In this document: piece after piece, positions 34,842 to 45,825 of the stretch
Numbering within the stretch: position 1 is the stretch's first letter
Layout: each line of letters begins with the position of its first letter
From: Larix kaempferi
Lineage: Eukaryota > Streptophyta > Pinopsida > Pinales > Pinaceae
DNA length: 64,000 bases
Direction of reading: 5' to 3'
NCBI GenBank assembly: GCA_027924585.1
Contig: BSBM01000092.1
Location: 11,655,501 to 11,719,500, forward strand
The notes under the pieces: model-generated
Told to the model about the DNA's origin: nothing
Database searches by the model: none
The model's input: the letters and a program-made list of their open reading frames with translations, nothing else
Position numbers and translations under genes: made by a program

Positions 34842-35790
34842 GTAATCATCAAAAGATGTGACATCTTGTTGTTTTGGGACAAGATCAATGAAAGTAGAAT
34901 TAAGAGCCACCAAGACTCTCCCCGATAACCTATATTCTTCCACCACTTTTAACAAATAATTTTTTACCAAGTATTAGAAACCCATATAGAATTCTATTGA
35001 TAGTCCATACGGTCCTGGATTCTTCCCCTTCTTTAAGGAATTTAGAACTTTCAATACTCCTTGATAGGTGACCTTAGCATCCAAAGCTCTATTCATGTTC
35101 CCATTTATGAGGTTAGGCACCAAACTTGGTATCCTCATGATCTCTCCAATATTGGTTTCCTCTGAATCCTTGAAGTGTGGTTTAAAATGGATTCTACCTG
35201 CCTCTTCTTTCTCCTTACAAGATCTTACCATACTACCATTAGGTTGTCTAATCCTCCATGGCGTATTGATCTGCTTCATGTGGTTGGTGTATCTATGGAA
35301 TAACTTGGCATTGTTATCTCCTTATTGGAGCCAAATCACTTTTCTTGACAACCTCCAATCCATATCCTCCTTATCAAGTAAGTCCTTTTTTTACCTTCTA
35401 GTTCTTTTAGTGTTTTAGCTTCCTTATAAAAAAGACACCTACATCATTATGAGTGAAAAGCTTACAGATCCCATCTTCCACCTCTCTTAACTCATTCTAG
35501 GAATTTTATCCTAGGGATTTTTCCCATGCTTTCATAGGATTTAGTAATCAAACTATCGTTGAGCATATCCTCTGCCACTAAGAACCTATCTAGTTTTTTA
35601 GAAATACCCCCCTTCGTTGTGAGGAATTTGATGCGGTGTTAGAAAGAAAAGCTTGGATCTCCCAATGGCTTGGTGAGGGCCATGAAAAATATGCAAACAA
35701 ATAACTATTCATTTTCCTAAGATCCATTCATCATTTCTTAAAGTTTGAAGTAAAGGAAGGAGGAAGAGGAATACCAGTTGTAGTGTGGTT
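34842..35790 (-). pseudogene. LINE polyprotein, upstream segment (endonuclease end to RT start)
   Basis: The upstream half of the LINE split by the copia element. From about 35700 there is a remnant of the endonuclease C-terminal part (KKLDRFLVAEDML near 35610-35570), then a linker (KLFHRYTNHMKQIN and WRIRQPNGSMVRS near 35300-35215) and the RT entry box SLKKGKNPGPYGLSIEFYMGF at 35040-34975, where the usual GPDG is GPYG. The frame reaches the copia insertion inside the RT finger region at 34847 and resumes at 31116. Stops and shifts are frequent. The upstream endonuclease catalytic part is absent. Confidence 0.85.
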
Positions 35791-36581
35791 GGCCATTGAT
35801 CTTTGATCTATTAATCCTTGCTTGCTTGTTGTTCCTTTTTCCCTTCAAATCACCTGCACACAATCATAAATATACCCTTCTCATTCCTTTTAACAAAAAA
35901 CTAATCAAATGCACTGAAATTGAGATCCTATTCATAACCACAATAACGACAAATCGAATTGGGGGAAAACTGAATTTATTTGCATTGAATCATATGAAGA
36001 AAAATACCTACAATCCTGATTGCAATTGCAGTACCGTCCTTCTCGAGAGCCAAGTTATTTCCTTTTCACTTAGCCCTTGATCACCAAGGTCTTTAACAAA
36101 TACAAAATGTTGCCTTTGCTCCAGCGTTCCAACTCTCTCAAATTCTCTCAAATCATCCTCCCAAGCCTCTACGCCAAAAGTATATTTAATAGCCTTGAAT
36201 TAGGTCACATAGGTGGAGATCCCAATGTGGGTGAAGATCCCAATGCTAGATGCGCCTAATTCACATTTTCACAATAATTGAACCCTTTTCACTTTTTCTC
36301 CACAGTTGATTCTTTTTCACCTTTTAATTAGATTTTTTATGGATTTTTCTCCAATTTAAGCTTGGTAGTGACCCTTTTAGCTGTAATTTAGCAACTTGAT
36401 GACCATAGTTGCCTCTTGAATGCTGACTCTAGTAACCACTTGCATTTTTATTCTAGGAACGTCGGGGAAAAGCACTTTATTGTAGTATTACTCAATCTCC
36501 ATGTTCGGGCGGACTTAGTATGTTCTTCCAACCCTCGCTCGACCCTCTCTATTAAGGGTGTTAAATATTGTGATAACAAAT
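35791..36581. other. No gene; possible minus-strand LTR start at its right end
   Basis: Short frames (35796-36259) carry no motif. At the right end, minus-strand TGTTATCACAATATTTAACA starts at 36578, next to the chromovirus insertion. A purine tract lies on the other side of that insertion (45828-45841, minus strand). Removing the chromovirus would place the tract directly before this TGTTA start, so the region may be the 3' LTR of an older minus-strand element. Its far end was not found. Confidence 0.35.
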
Positions 36582-38255
36582 TGTAACACCCCTATTTTGA
36601 CCTCGTTACATTTAACATGTAAATAATGTGATATCATTATAAAATCATGGTGAGGAGCTCAAGGCCAAGGCCCTGCCATCGATTTAGTGTTTTTGTATCG
36701 AAAATTAAAAATCGATGCATGTGGATCACATGCTAGCATGGCACGACAGAAATCATAAATATGATGTAAATGTATTTTAATAAAAATATCCACAACTAGC
36801 TATGCAATGCAACAAGAGTATGGGGGCGTGATTTTTACAAGTAATAGGGAGGGAAATATTCGAACCCTTGATGCCAATAGTGTCAGGCCAAGTTTCAATG
36901 AGAGTAGCCCATGAACCATTAACTACCCTTGTTGACTTGTACACCCAATCATTTAATTCTTCCAAGAGGTGGTTGAGGTAGTTATTGATTTGGGAAATGG
37001 AAGGTATGGCTGTCCAAATTTCGTGTATGGGCAAGCCATCATTTTGGAAAAACGTGTTTTCCTTCCTAGACAAGAAAAGACCCGCGAATTTTCTCCCCAA
37101 TCCATCATTCATCCATGCGCTTTGATCCCTCACACAATTTTAGCTTGATGGGCGTTTTCCTCAACGTTTTTAATGAGTTTTCCTTCCTTCTCTAGCGGGG
37201 AGAGTCGTTTTTGGTGTTGTAGATCAATGGGGAAGAAGGGAAATCGTGTTGGGGGTTTGTGAGATCCATTTTTGTCACTCGGTTTCCCATGTACTTTTTG
37301 GGATTTTGATTGGTAACCACTAGTTGTTGTTTTCCCCTCTCACAATTCATTTATGGTGTGCCACGATTTGGAAAACCCATGGAAATCTTGTTTCGTGCAT
37401 CCCACGGTTAAAACGTTTTGCCATGCCCAACATTTGTGTGGGTTGTGTGTATGTGTGGGGAGATATTGTTTTGGTTTGGTTATGTGCATCCCCTGTTTGG
37501 CTTGAATTTGTGTGTAAGAAACCAGGAGTAGACAAGGATTTGGGATTGGCTTGATAAACCTAGTGAAGGGTGTAACCTCACCAAAGATGATAGGGCTTTG
37601 GCTACTTTTCTATGCAAACCATGAAGAGCACTAGAAGGGAAGGTATGGCTTGAGGTACTGTGGAACAATGAAGGGAATACTTCCTTGTGTTGTGTGTGTA
37701 GGTATTGTGGGTTCCAAGCTATTTGAATCTTGTAGAGGCACTGATGGCTCTATGGTTGAGCTCACTAGCTTAGCAATTCCTTCCTTGTATTGCCTTGACA
37801 TCCTAATAAACCCAGTTATGGACTGGCTTGGCTACGATGTGGTATACATTTGGTTGTGCTTAAGTTTGTGGGTTCCCTTTCCTTGTGAAAATCATGCCCA
37901 ACTCGAGGGTGGCAGCTGTGTGGAGAGATTGATGAGCACAACTGGCCTATGCCTGAGTGGAACGTTGTAGTTGCATATCCAGTTGCTCAGGACAACTTCA
38001 TTTCAAAATAGGTATTCTCTTGTGTTTTAATTATGAAATGTTTTAATTTGATGCCTGTTATAGCTATACTGGGAATTGCATGCTAGATGTGTGTAGTAGA
38101 TTTTATTTCCGTTGTGTTTCTTTGCATTATACATCTACACACATGTATTTTTACTTATATGAATTCATAAGATGATGACGAGGATAGAATTTGAAAGCCT
38201 AGATTAAGTGTCATGTTCCCTCCCTTGAGTCAGATTGATGGAAGGGTATGTGACA
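36582..38255 (+). repeat. 5' LTR of the chromovirus, 1674 bp
   Basis: It begins TGTAACACCC and ends GGTATGTGACA, and aligns with 44172-45825 over its whole length with scattered substitutions and indels. Apparent open frames on both strands (for example 36777-37133 minus and 37650-37970 plus) recur as decayed versions in the other LTR and are not genes. The end motifs match those of the solo LTR at 15781-16741. Confidence 0.93.
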
Positions 38256-38257
38256 GT

Positions 38258-38280
38258 GTGGTATTATAGCCATGGGTTGC
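38258..38280 (+). other. Primer-binding site of the chromovirus
   Basis: Two bases after the LTR end comes TGGTATTATAGCCATGGG, a decayed match to the initiator tRNA-Met primer-binding site TGGTATCAGAGCC. Confidence 0.75.
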
Positions 38281-38419
38281 AACATTAGGCCTGTATGGGC
38301 TATGTCATGCAACTTCCAGTGTTGAGATCACTTCTTGATCACCACTGGTCATCAGACAAATTTTTTTTTTTCTAAATTTTTGGCCTAAGTGTGTGTCAGC
38401 TGATTTGAGCGAGTTCCAC

Positions 38420-39100
38420 TGACACATTCGACAAGTTTGACAATTTTTGGAGAAGTTTGCAGAAGAAGGCATTTAGCCGAAAAATGGAAAATCCACTGAA
38501 GTTTTGACAAAGTTTTTGAAAGGTCATCGAAAAAGTTCGACGAAGTTTGGAAAAAGTCACCAAAACAGTTTCGACAAAGTTTTTGAAAGTTCAACGAAAC
38601 AGTTCAGCGAGTTTTAAAAAAATCACCAACAAAGTTGTTTCGACGCAGAATGAAAAAGTCTACCGAAACAGTTCGGCGAGTATTGAAAAAATTGCCAAAA
38701 TAGTTTCGACAAACTTTTGAAAAAGTCACTGATGAAAGCTTTCAGCGAAAATTGGAAAGGAACCATTGAAGGCTTTCGACTAAAATTGGAAAATTCGTTG
38801 ATGAAGGTTTTCAACGAAAATCATAAAAGTTGTCGATGAAGGCTTTCGGTGAAAATAGGAAAATTTGTCGATGAAGAGTTCGACAAAAATTGGAAAAGTC
38901 GTCGAAGAAGCGTTTCAGCGAAGAAAGGCAAAGTCGAGTAAACATTTTCGACGAGTTTTGGAAAAGTTGCCAAAAAGGTGTTTCAGCAAAGAAAGGAAAA
39001 TTTTGTTGATTTGTTTTAGTGAGGTTGGAGAAAGTTCACCAATAGAACTTTTTGGCGAGTTTGGAGAATCACACCGAAATAGAGGAATTGGGCAGTTTTC
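38420..39100 (+). repeat. ~35-bp degenerate tandem array in the chromovirus leader
   Basis: A unit resembling GATGAAGGCTTTCGGCGAAA followed by ATTGGAAAA recurs with its GAAGG core at 38734, 38768, 38803, 38838, 38873 and about 38907, a 34-35 base period. More diverged units with CGACAAAGTTTT and CAGTTCGGCGAG fill 38420-38730 and 38930-39090. It lies between PBS and gag, so it would be in the RNA leader. It is low-complexity and gives spurious frames on both strands. Confidence 0.8.
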
Positions 39101-39599
39101 CACATAGATTTTCGGGTGCTAGAAATTGAAAAATGCAATTGATCTTATGCGCCAAATTGCACAAAATTGAAAGATTTACCAAAAACGAAAGAGGGTGCTG
39201 CCCTCAACCTGCCTTGTAGTGGGAGGCCAGAAGGGGGAAAGCCCCCTTGACCCCTGTCGTTCCCCTAGGACATCGTTGATTGTGAGAAAATTATTTAATT
39301 TGACATAAATTGTCAATATGGATTGTTCCCATAATGCATGAAACAAAATTTATAATTTTCTGAGCATATAATGCAGCTAACAAATGTGTTTATAAACACT
39401 TTTGCAGATTCAAAATCCTATCAGTGACTGTTAAGGGTCAGCATTGAGTCTAGTGCAGTTTGGATTCTTTGATCTTGGTTGGACCAAGAAGAAGAGTATC
39501 AAAGTGGAGAATGCACAGGATCCATATGAGCTTGAGATAGATGACATGGGAGAGAACATACTGGTTGAGAATGCTTAGTCATAATCAAATGGGAGACGA

Positions 39600-40900
39600 A
39601 ACCAAGAGACTCCCCCATATATTGCAACCACCATGAGGATCCTAAGGGTGGAACTACAAAGTTGTATATAAGACAATGAAAGGACGTTTAAATCTCAAGA
39701 AGAGCATAATCATCTAAATGTAGCTATGCTGCAAAGTTTGACAGACATTCAAAGGAGGATTAACTATAGGCATCATTTAGCCAATCCAAAAAAGAGTGGG
39801 AGTACTTCAAAGATAAATTCCTGCAAGAGGTCCAATAGCTCAAGAAGAGTTTCTAGAGACAGGACATATACTCCATAAATCTCTTCTAGTAAATCATCGG
39901 ACTCTGAAGAATCCTTTGAAGGTTCAATCTCTTCATGTCATAGGAATAAGAGGAAAAGGAATTACAAGAAAAATTCACATGGGGAATTTAAGAAGGCCAA
40001 ACCTCCTACATTTTATGGTGAGGTAAAATTTGGTCAAGAAGATGAAGCTTTACTTCTTGGGATGAGGAAGTATTTCCAAGTCCAAGACTACTATGGAAAT
40101 ATGAAGGCAAGGGTGGCCATATTCAATCTAAGTGGAAGAGCATCTATATGTTGGGGTCACCTTAGGCAAGTGAAGAAGATCAATGAAAGGAAGATTACGT
40201 GGAAGCAGTTCAAGAAGTACTTTAAGAAAAAAGTACGTCTCTGATAGGTACTATGATGATAAAATCAAAGAATTCCATGAATTGAAATTGGGGCAAATGA
40301 CCATGGAATAAGATGTAAACAAATTCTTGGAGTTGCTGAGATATGTCAAGTATATCAGAGATGATAAGGTGAAAATTCAACGTTTTCTAAGTGGACTACC
40401 TCAACCATATAAATGCAGAATTGAGTTTGATGAACCTCAAACTCTAGAGGAGGCCATGAGAAAGGCCAAGTATTGCTATGATCAAAATAAAAGCAAACCT
40501 AATTTCCATAATATTTGAAAGGACAAGAAAAATGAGAAGTTTGACCAAAGGAGGAAGGGGTTCAAACCTCCTCATCTTAGAAATCAACAAAGGCAGCCTC
40601 CGCAGGGTGTGACTAAGCCAACTAGAATGATGGAAGACAAGCCAAGAGATCCAAAGGAGCCAAGAGAGCCACTTCAATTTTGGGGATGTGGAGAGGACCA
40701 TATGCTTAGGAACTGTCCACTTCAGAATGGGAATGTAAAGCAAGTTCACAACATCCAAGGAGCTGAAACTTTGGGTCAAGTGGAAAGGACCATCCCTAGA
40801 ATCTATGCAGCACTAGAGGAACTCCAAGCAGACCATCAATCAACTATGGTTGAAGTTGAAGGTAATATTGTTAAGCAATGTATTTCTATTTAGATTGACC
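39600..40900 (+). pseudogene. Chromovirus gag
   Basis: A capsid (Retrotrans_gag) region from about 39600 with several stops. A coiled-coil-like start is followed by a Ser-rich linker (SSSKSSDSEES), then AKPPTFYGE...DEALLLGMRKYF at about 39990-40070, the usual gag entry, and W-x-Q-F-K-K-Y-F-K at 40200. A second block, DKVKIQRFLSGLP, starts near 40365. The zinc knuckle near 40680-40715 reads FWGCGEDHMLRNC, so the first Cys is lost (Phe). Gag would build the particle; here it is unusable. Confidence 0.87.
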
Positions 40901-41480
40901 CTAGATCTACTCACAATTATATCACTCCTAAAATTTTTGAGCTTTGTGCTTTTAAGAAATTAAAGCATAGTAAATCATGGTTAGTTCAACTAGCCACTGG
41001 AACCAAGTGAAAAGTTAGTGAAATGGTAGAGAAATTCCCATTAAAAATGGATGGACTATTCACTTGTGCAAATTTGAATATTCTACCACCTGGTTCCTAT
41101 TATATTCTCATTGGAATGGACTAGCTAGAAGCACACATAGTTAAACTTGATTGCTATAGCAAGACTTTTGAATGCATTGATGAAGAAGGGAACCTAAGGG
41201 TCGTGAAAGGCATTCCAAATGTGATTTTTGTTAGGCAGATTTCAGCCATGCAGCTAAAGAAGTTCTGTAGGAAGGTTTGTCAATTGTATGCATCCCATGT
41301 TTTGGAGACAACAAAAAATGAAATTTCCATGTTGGAGGACTATCTTGTGTTGCAAGAATTCCAGGATGTGTTTCCTGATGAGATTCCAGGACTCCCTCCA
41401 AAGAGAGACATCGATTTTACAATTGATCTTGTGCCAAGAGCTGCACCAGTGTCCAAGACACCCTACATGATGAGTACATC
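40901..41480 (+). pseudogene. Chromovirus aspartic protease and linker to RT
   Basis: Retropepsin-like segment. The active-site triplet expected as D-S-G reads D-P-R near 40897-40908 (IDPRSTHNYI), which should abolish catalysis. The flap and C-terminal region remain visible (LNILPPGSYYILIGMD near 41075-41125, with a stop where Trp is usual). A linker with the RT-entry words FPDEIPGLPPKRDIDFTIDL lies at 41375-41430. Confidence 0.85.
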
Positions 41481-42710
41481 AGAATTGCTAGAACTGAAAA
41501 TGCAGTTACAAGATCTGTTGGAAAACAAATATACCATGCCAAGTGTGTCCCCACGGGGAGCGCCTTTTCTATTTGTGAAAAAGAAAGATGGAACACTCAG
41601 GTTATGTATTGACTACGGGTAGTTGAAAAAAGTTTCAGTGAAGAACAAATACCCATTACCTCGAATTGATGACCTTTTTTACCAAATGAGAGGGGCATAG
41701 GTATTTTCAAAAATTGACTTGAGGCCTGGTTACCATCAGGTAAGAATCAAAGAGGAATATATTCATAAGACAACCTTTAGAACAAGGTATGGGCACTATG
41801 AGTTTGTGGTGGTAACATTTGGTCTCACAAATGCACCAGCTACATTCATATGTCTCATGAATAGTGTTTTTAGCAAGTATTTGGACAAGTTTGTTCTTGT
41901 TTTTCTATATGACATTCTTATATATTCTAGGAATGAAGAACATTTGAGAATGGCCTTGCAATTGCTAAGGGAGCATAAGCTGAGTAAATGTGACTTTTAT
42001 AAAGATAAAATTCATTATTTGGGTTACATTATTTCATAGGAAGGAATATTTGTGGACCTTGAGAAGATTGGAGACATTATGAATTGGCCAACTCCAAGGA
42101 ATGTGACATATGTGATATCTTTTATGGGACTTGTTGGTTACTACAGAAGGTTCATTGAAGGATTTTACAAGGTTGCCAATCCAATTACTTCCTTGCAAAA
42201 GAAGGGGATAAATTTTGAGTGGACACCAAGATGTAATGAAAGCTTCCAGTGGTTGAAGAAGCCACTCACAAGTGCACCGATTTTGAAAATTGCAGACCCA
42301 GAAAAAGGCTTTGTGGTGTGTACTGATGCATGTAATCAAGGACTTGGAGGAATTCTTATTCAAGATAACCGTGTAGTATTCTATGAGTCAAGAAAGTTGA
42401 AGGAACACGAGAAGAACTATGTTACTCATGATTTAGAACTTGCAGCCATAGTGCATGCTTTAAAGATGTGGAGGCACTACTTAATGGGCATAAAATTTGA
42501 GCTAAGGACAGACCATCGTGGTCTAAAATATTTGTTTGAGCATCCAACATTAAATTCTAGGCAGGCTAGATGGATGGAATTTTTGTGTGAATTTGATTTT
42601 GATATCAAACACATAAAAGGGAAAGAAAATAAGGTGGCCGATGCACTCAACAGAAAGGTACATGAAATGCATGTGGCAACCCTTAGTACCTGCAAATTAG
42701 ATTTGAGGTA
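41481..42710 (+). pseudogene. Chromovirus reverse transcriptase and RNase H
   Basis: The RT fingers and palm are clear: GAPFLFVKKKDGTLRLCIDY (41558-41617), [15 protein letters not shown] (41705-41750), [10 protein letters not shown] (41818-41850). The catalytic box that should read F-x-DD reads F-L-Y-D near 41900, so one of the paired Asp is lost. RNase H follows: [11 protein letters not shown] at about 42318, [23 protein letters not shown] near 42385-42470, [11 protein letters not shown] near 42508 and [12 protein letters not shown] near 42625-42660. In-frame TAG stops fall at about 41620, 41698 and 42038, several where Gln or a similar residue is usual. The last RNase H part is open for 219 codons (42052-42711). 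Confidence 0.92.
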
Positions 42711-44151
42711 GCAGATTGTTAACTGTATTGCTGGAGACAAAATGTATATGAGGACGAAGGACAAATTGCAACAATAGAACTTTGAAAAGAGGTATGAAGG
42801 GTATCATTTGGAAGGTGGCAAACTTCTTACTTATAAGAATATAATTTATATTCCAAATGTGCCAAAATTTAGGAGGATTGTTATGGATGAAATCCATAAA
42901 ACTCCATATTGCGATCACCCAGGATATCAAAAAACAATTGCTATAGCCAGAAAACAATATTTTTGGCCAGGGATGAAGAAGGACATTGCTGAATACATTT
43001 CTAAGTGCACAAAATGTAAACAGGTGAAGGTTGAACATCAACACCCAACAGGATTATTGCATCCATTTCCAATTCCAAATGGAAATGGAAGATAATTTCC
43101 ATGGATTTTATTACAGCTTTGCCAATAAAAATAAAGCAACATGATTCCATCATGGTGGTGATGGACAAGTTAACAAAGGCAACACATTTTATACCGGTTA
43201 AGTCCACATATAAAACTGATACCATTGCAAAGCTTTTCATGAAGGAAATTTCCAGATTGCATGGATTTCCTAAGGCAATAATTTCTGATAGGGATACCAA
43301 GTTCACTTCAAAAAAATATTTTTGCATATTTGGGTACGCAATTGAACTTTAGCACCACATACCATCCCCAAGCATATGGGAAAACATAAAGGGTAAATCA
43401 GGTGTTTGAAGACATGCTTCGCATGTATGTAATGGACAAACCATCCAAGTGGGAGGATTATATACACTTGGTAGAGTTTGCATATAATAACAGGCAACAA
43501 ACATCATCATGCATGAGTCCATTTGAGGATTTGTATGGTCAGAAGTGCAAGACACTAGTGACTTGGAATAATCTAGTGAACATAATTATACTTGGGCCAT
43601 AATTGCTTAAGGAAATGGAACAAGAGGTTGCAAAGATCAGGCATAATTTAAAAGCATCCAAAGATATACAAAAAAGCTATGCAGATAAGCACAGTGTGCA
43701 TAGGGAGTTTAGTGTTGGAGATCATGTTTACCTTAGATTGAGGCCAAGGAAGAGTTCCCTGAAGCTTGGGAGTTGTACCAAGCTATCACCCAAATATTGT
43801 GGGCCATTTGAAGTGCTTGAAAGAATAGGGCTAGTTGCATATAGACTTGCATTTCCTACTAACACTAGAGCTCAAAATGTTTTTCATGTTTCTCTGCTTA
43901 AGAAATATGTACATGATCCTAACCATGTGATTAATTGGGATGTGATCCAGGTGGAACCCGAGGGAGAGTTCCAAACCGAGCCATTGCGTATCCTAGACAG
44001 GAAGGTAACATTGCTCCGGAATCGAGCCATGGGATAGGTGAATGTGCAACGGAAGCACTATGGTCCCAATGAGGCTACATGGGAGCTGGATGATGCCATG
44101 AAAGTGGCATATCCATTTTTGTTCAATTTTGAAGAGCACTGAGGACAATGC
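42711..44151 (+). pseudogene. Chromovirus integrase with C-terminal chromodomain
   Basis: The HHCC finger is intact (HKTPYCDHPGYQK at 42895, CTKCKQ at 43007). After a frameshift near 43090 the core follows: MDFITALP (first Asp, near 43099), IISDRDTKFTS (second Asp, near 43285). After another shift, the position of the catalytic Glu near 43390 is a TAA stop. The C-terminal part has a GPY/F-type module (KYCGPFEVLERIG near 43795) and a terminal chromodomain-like segment (HYGPNEATWELDDAMKVAYPFLF, 44060-44120), which in this branch is thought to steer integration to marked chromatin. The coding region ends at a stop near 44142, just before the PPT. Confidence 0.9.
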
Positions 44152-44155
44152 TAAT

Positions 44156-44171
44156 TTAAGGGGGAGGGGAA
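44156..44171 (+). other. Polypurine tract of the chromovirus
   Basis: TTAAGGGGGAGGGGAA directly precedes the 3' LTR, the place and composition required to prime plus-strand cDNA. Confidence 0.88.
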
Positions 44172-45825
44172 TGTAACACCCTGATTTTGACCCCATTGCA
44201 TTTAACATGTAAATAATGTAATATCATTATAAAATCACGGTAAGGAGATCAAGGCCAAGGCCCCACCATCGATTTAGTGTTTTTGTATCAGAAATTAAAA
44301 ATCGATGCATGTGGATCACGTGCTAGCATGGCACGACAGAAATCATAAATGTTGTAAATGTATTTTAATAAAAATACCCACAATTAGCTAGAGTATTGGG
44401 GCATGATTTTTACAAGGAATAAGGAGGGAAATATTCAAACCCTTGATGCCAATAATGTCAAGCCAAGCGAAATGAGAGAACCCATGAATCATTAACTTGT
44501 TGACTTTTACACCCAATCATTTAATTCTTCCAAGAGGTGGTTGAGGTAGTTATTGTTTTGGGAAATGGAAGGTATGGCTGTCCAAATTTCGTGTATGGGC
44601 AAGCCATCATTTTGGAAAAAAGTGTTTTCCTTCTTGGGCAAGAAAAGACCCACGAATTTGATCCCAAATCCATCATTCATCCATGTACTTTGCTCCCTCA
44701 CACAATTTTATCTTGCTAAGCATTTTCCTCCACGTTTTTACAAAGTTTTCCTTCCTTCTCTAGCGGGGAGAGTCATTTTTGGTGTTGTAGAACAATGGGG
44801 AAGAAGGGAAATCAAGTTGGGGGTCTGTGAGTTTGTTTTTTTTCACTCGGTTTCCCATGTACCTATTAGGATTTTGATTGGTAACCCCTAATTTTTGTTT
44901 TCCCCTCTCACAATTCGTTTTTGGTGTGCCGCAATTTGGAAAACCCATGGAAATCTTGTTTTGTGCATCCCACAGTTAAAACATTTTGCCATGCCCAACA
45001 TTTGTGTGGGTTGTGTGTATGTGTGGGGAGATATTGTTGTGGTTTGAGTTATGTGCATCCCTTGTTTTGCTTGAAATTGTGTGTAAGAAACCAGGAGTAG
45101 ACAAGGATTTGGAATTGGCTTGATAAACCTAGTGAAGGGTGTAACCTCACCAAATATGATAGGGCTTTGGCTACTTTTCTATGAACATCTTGAAGAGCAC
45201 TAGAAGGGAAGGTATGTCCCGAGGGACTGTGGAGTAGTGAAGGGAATACTTCCTTGTGTTAGGTGTGTAGGTATTATGGGTGCCAAGCTAGCTAAATCTT
45301 GTAGACATACTGATGGTTCTGTGGTTGAGCTCACTAGCTTAGCAATTCCTTCCTTGTACTACCTTGAAAACCTTATAAACCCAGCTATGGACTGGCTTGG
45401 CTGATATGTGGTATACATTTGGTTGTGCATAAGTTTGTAGGATCCCTTTCCTTGTGGAAATCATTTCCAGATCGGGGGTGGCATCTGTGTTGAGAGATTG
45501 ATGAGCACAATTGGCCTAAGGCTGGGTGGAACGTAGTTGTTGCATAGCTAGTTGCTCGTGACAACTTCATTTCAAGATAAGTATTCATTTTTATTTTAAT
45601 TATGAAATGTTTTAATTTGATGTCTGTTATAATTATGCTGAGAATTGCATGCTAGATGTGTGTAGTAGATTTTATTTCCGTTGTGTTTATTTGCATTATA
45701 CATCTGCACACATGTATTTTTACTTGTATGAATTCATAAGATGATTATGATGGGGCTAGTTTTGGAAGCCCAGATTCGGTTCACGTTACCTCCCTTATGT
45801 TGGATTGATGGAAGGGGATGTGACA
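44172..45825 (+). repeat. 3' LTR of the chromovirus, 1654 bp
   Basis: It begins TGTAACACCC and ends GGGATGTGACA, and pairs with 36582-38255. It is about 20 bases shorter through small indels. Confidence 0.93.

Larger units (their letters stand above)
36582..45825 (+). mobile_element. Complete chromodomain Ty3/gypsy element (chromovirus), 9.24 kb
   Basis: LTRs at 36582-38255 and 44172-45825, PBS right after the first, PPT right before the second, and flanks CAAAT (36577-36581) and CAATT (45826-45830), a target duplication with one mismatch. Internal order is a tandem-repeat leader, gag, protease, RT, RNase H, integrase, chromodomain, which defines the chromovirus branch. The coding region is broken by about fifteen stops and a frameshift, and the protease, RT and integrase active sites are all altered, so the copy is dead. 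It sits in non-coding sequence that may belong to an older minus-strand element. Confidence 0.93.

Noticed and set aside
36777-37133. 118-codon minus frame recurring at 44507-44701
   Set aside because: It lies in the two chromovirus LTRs and is broken differently in each, so it is not a gene.
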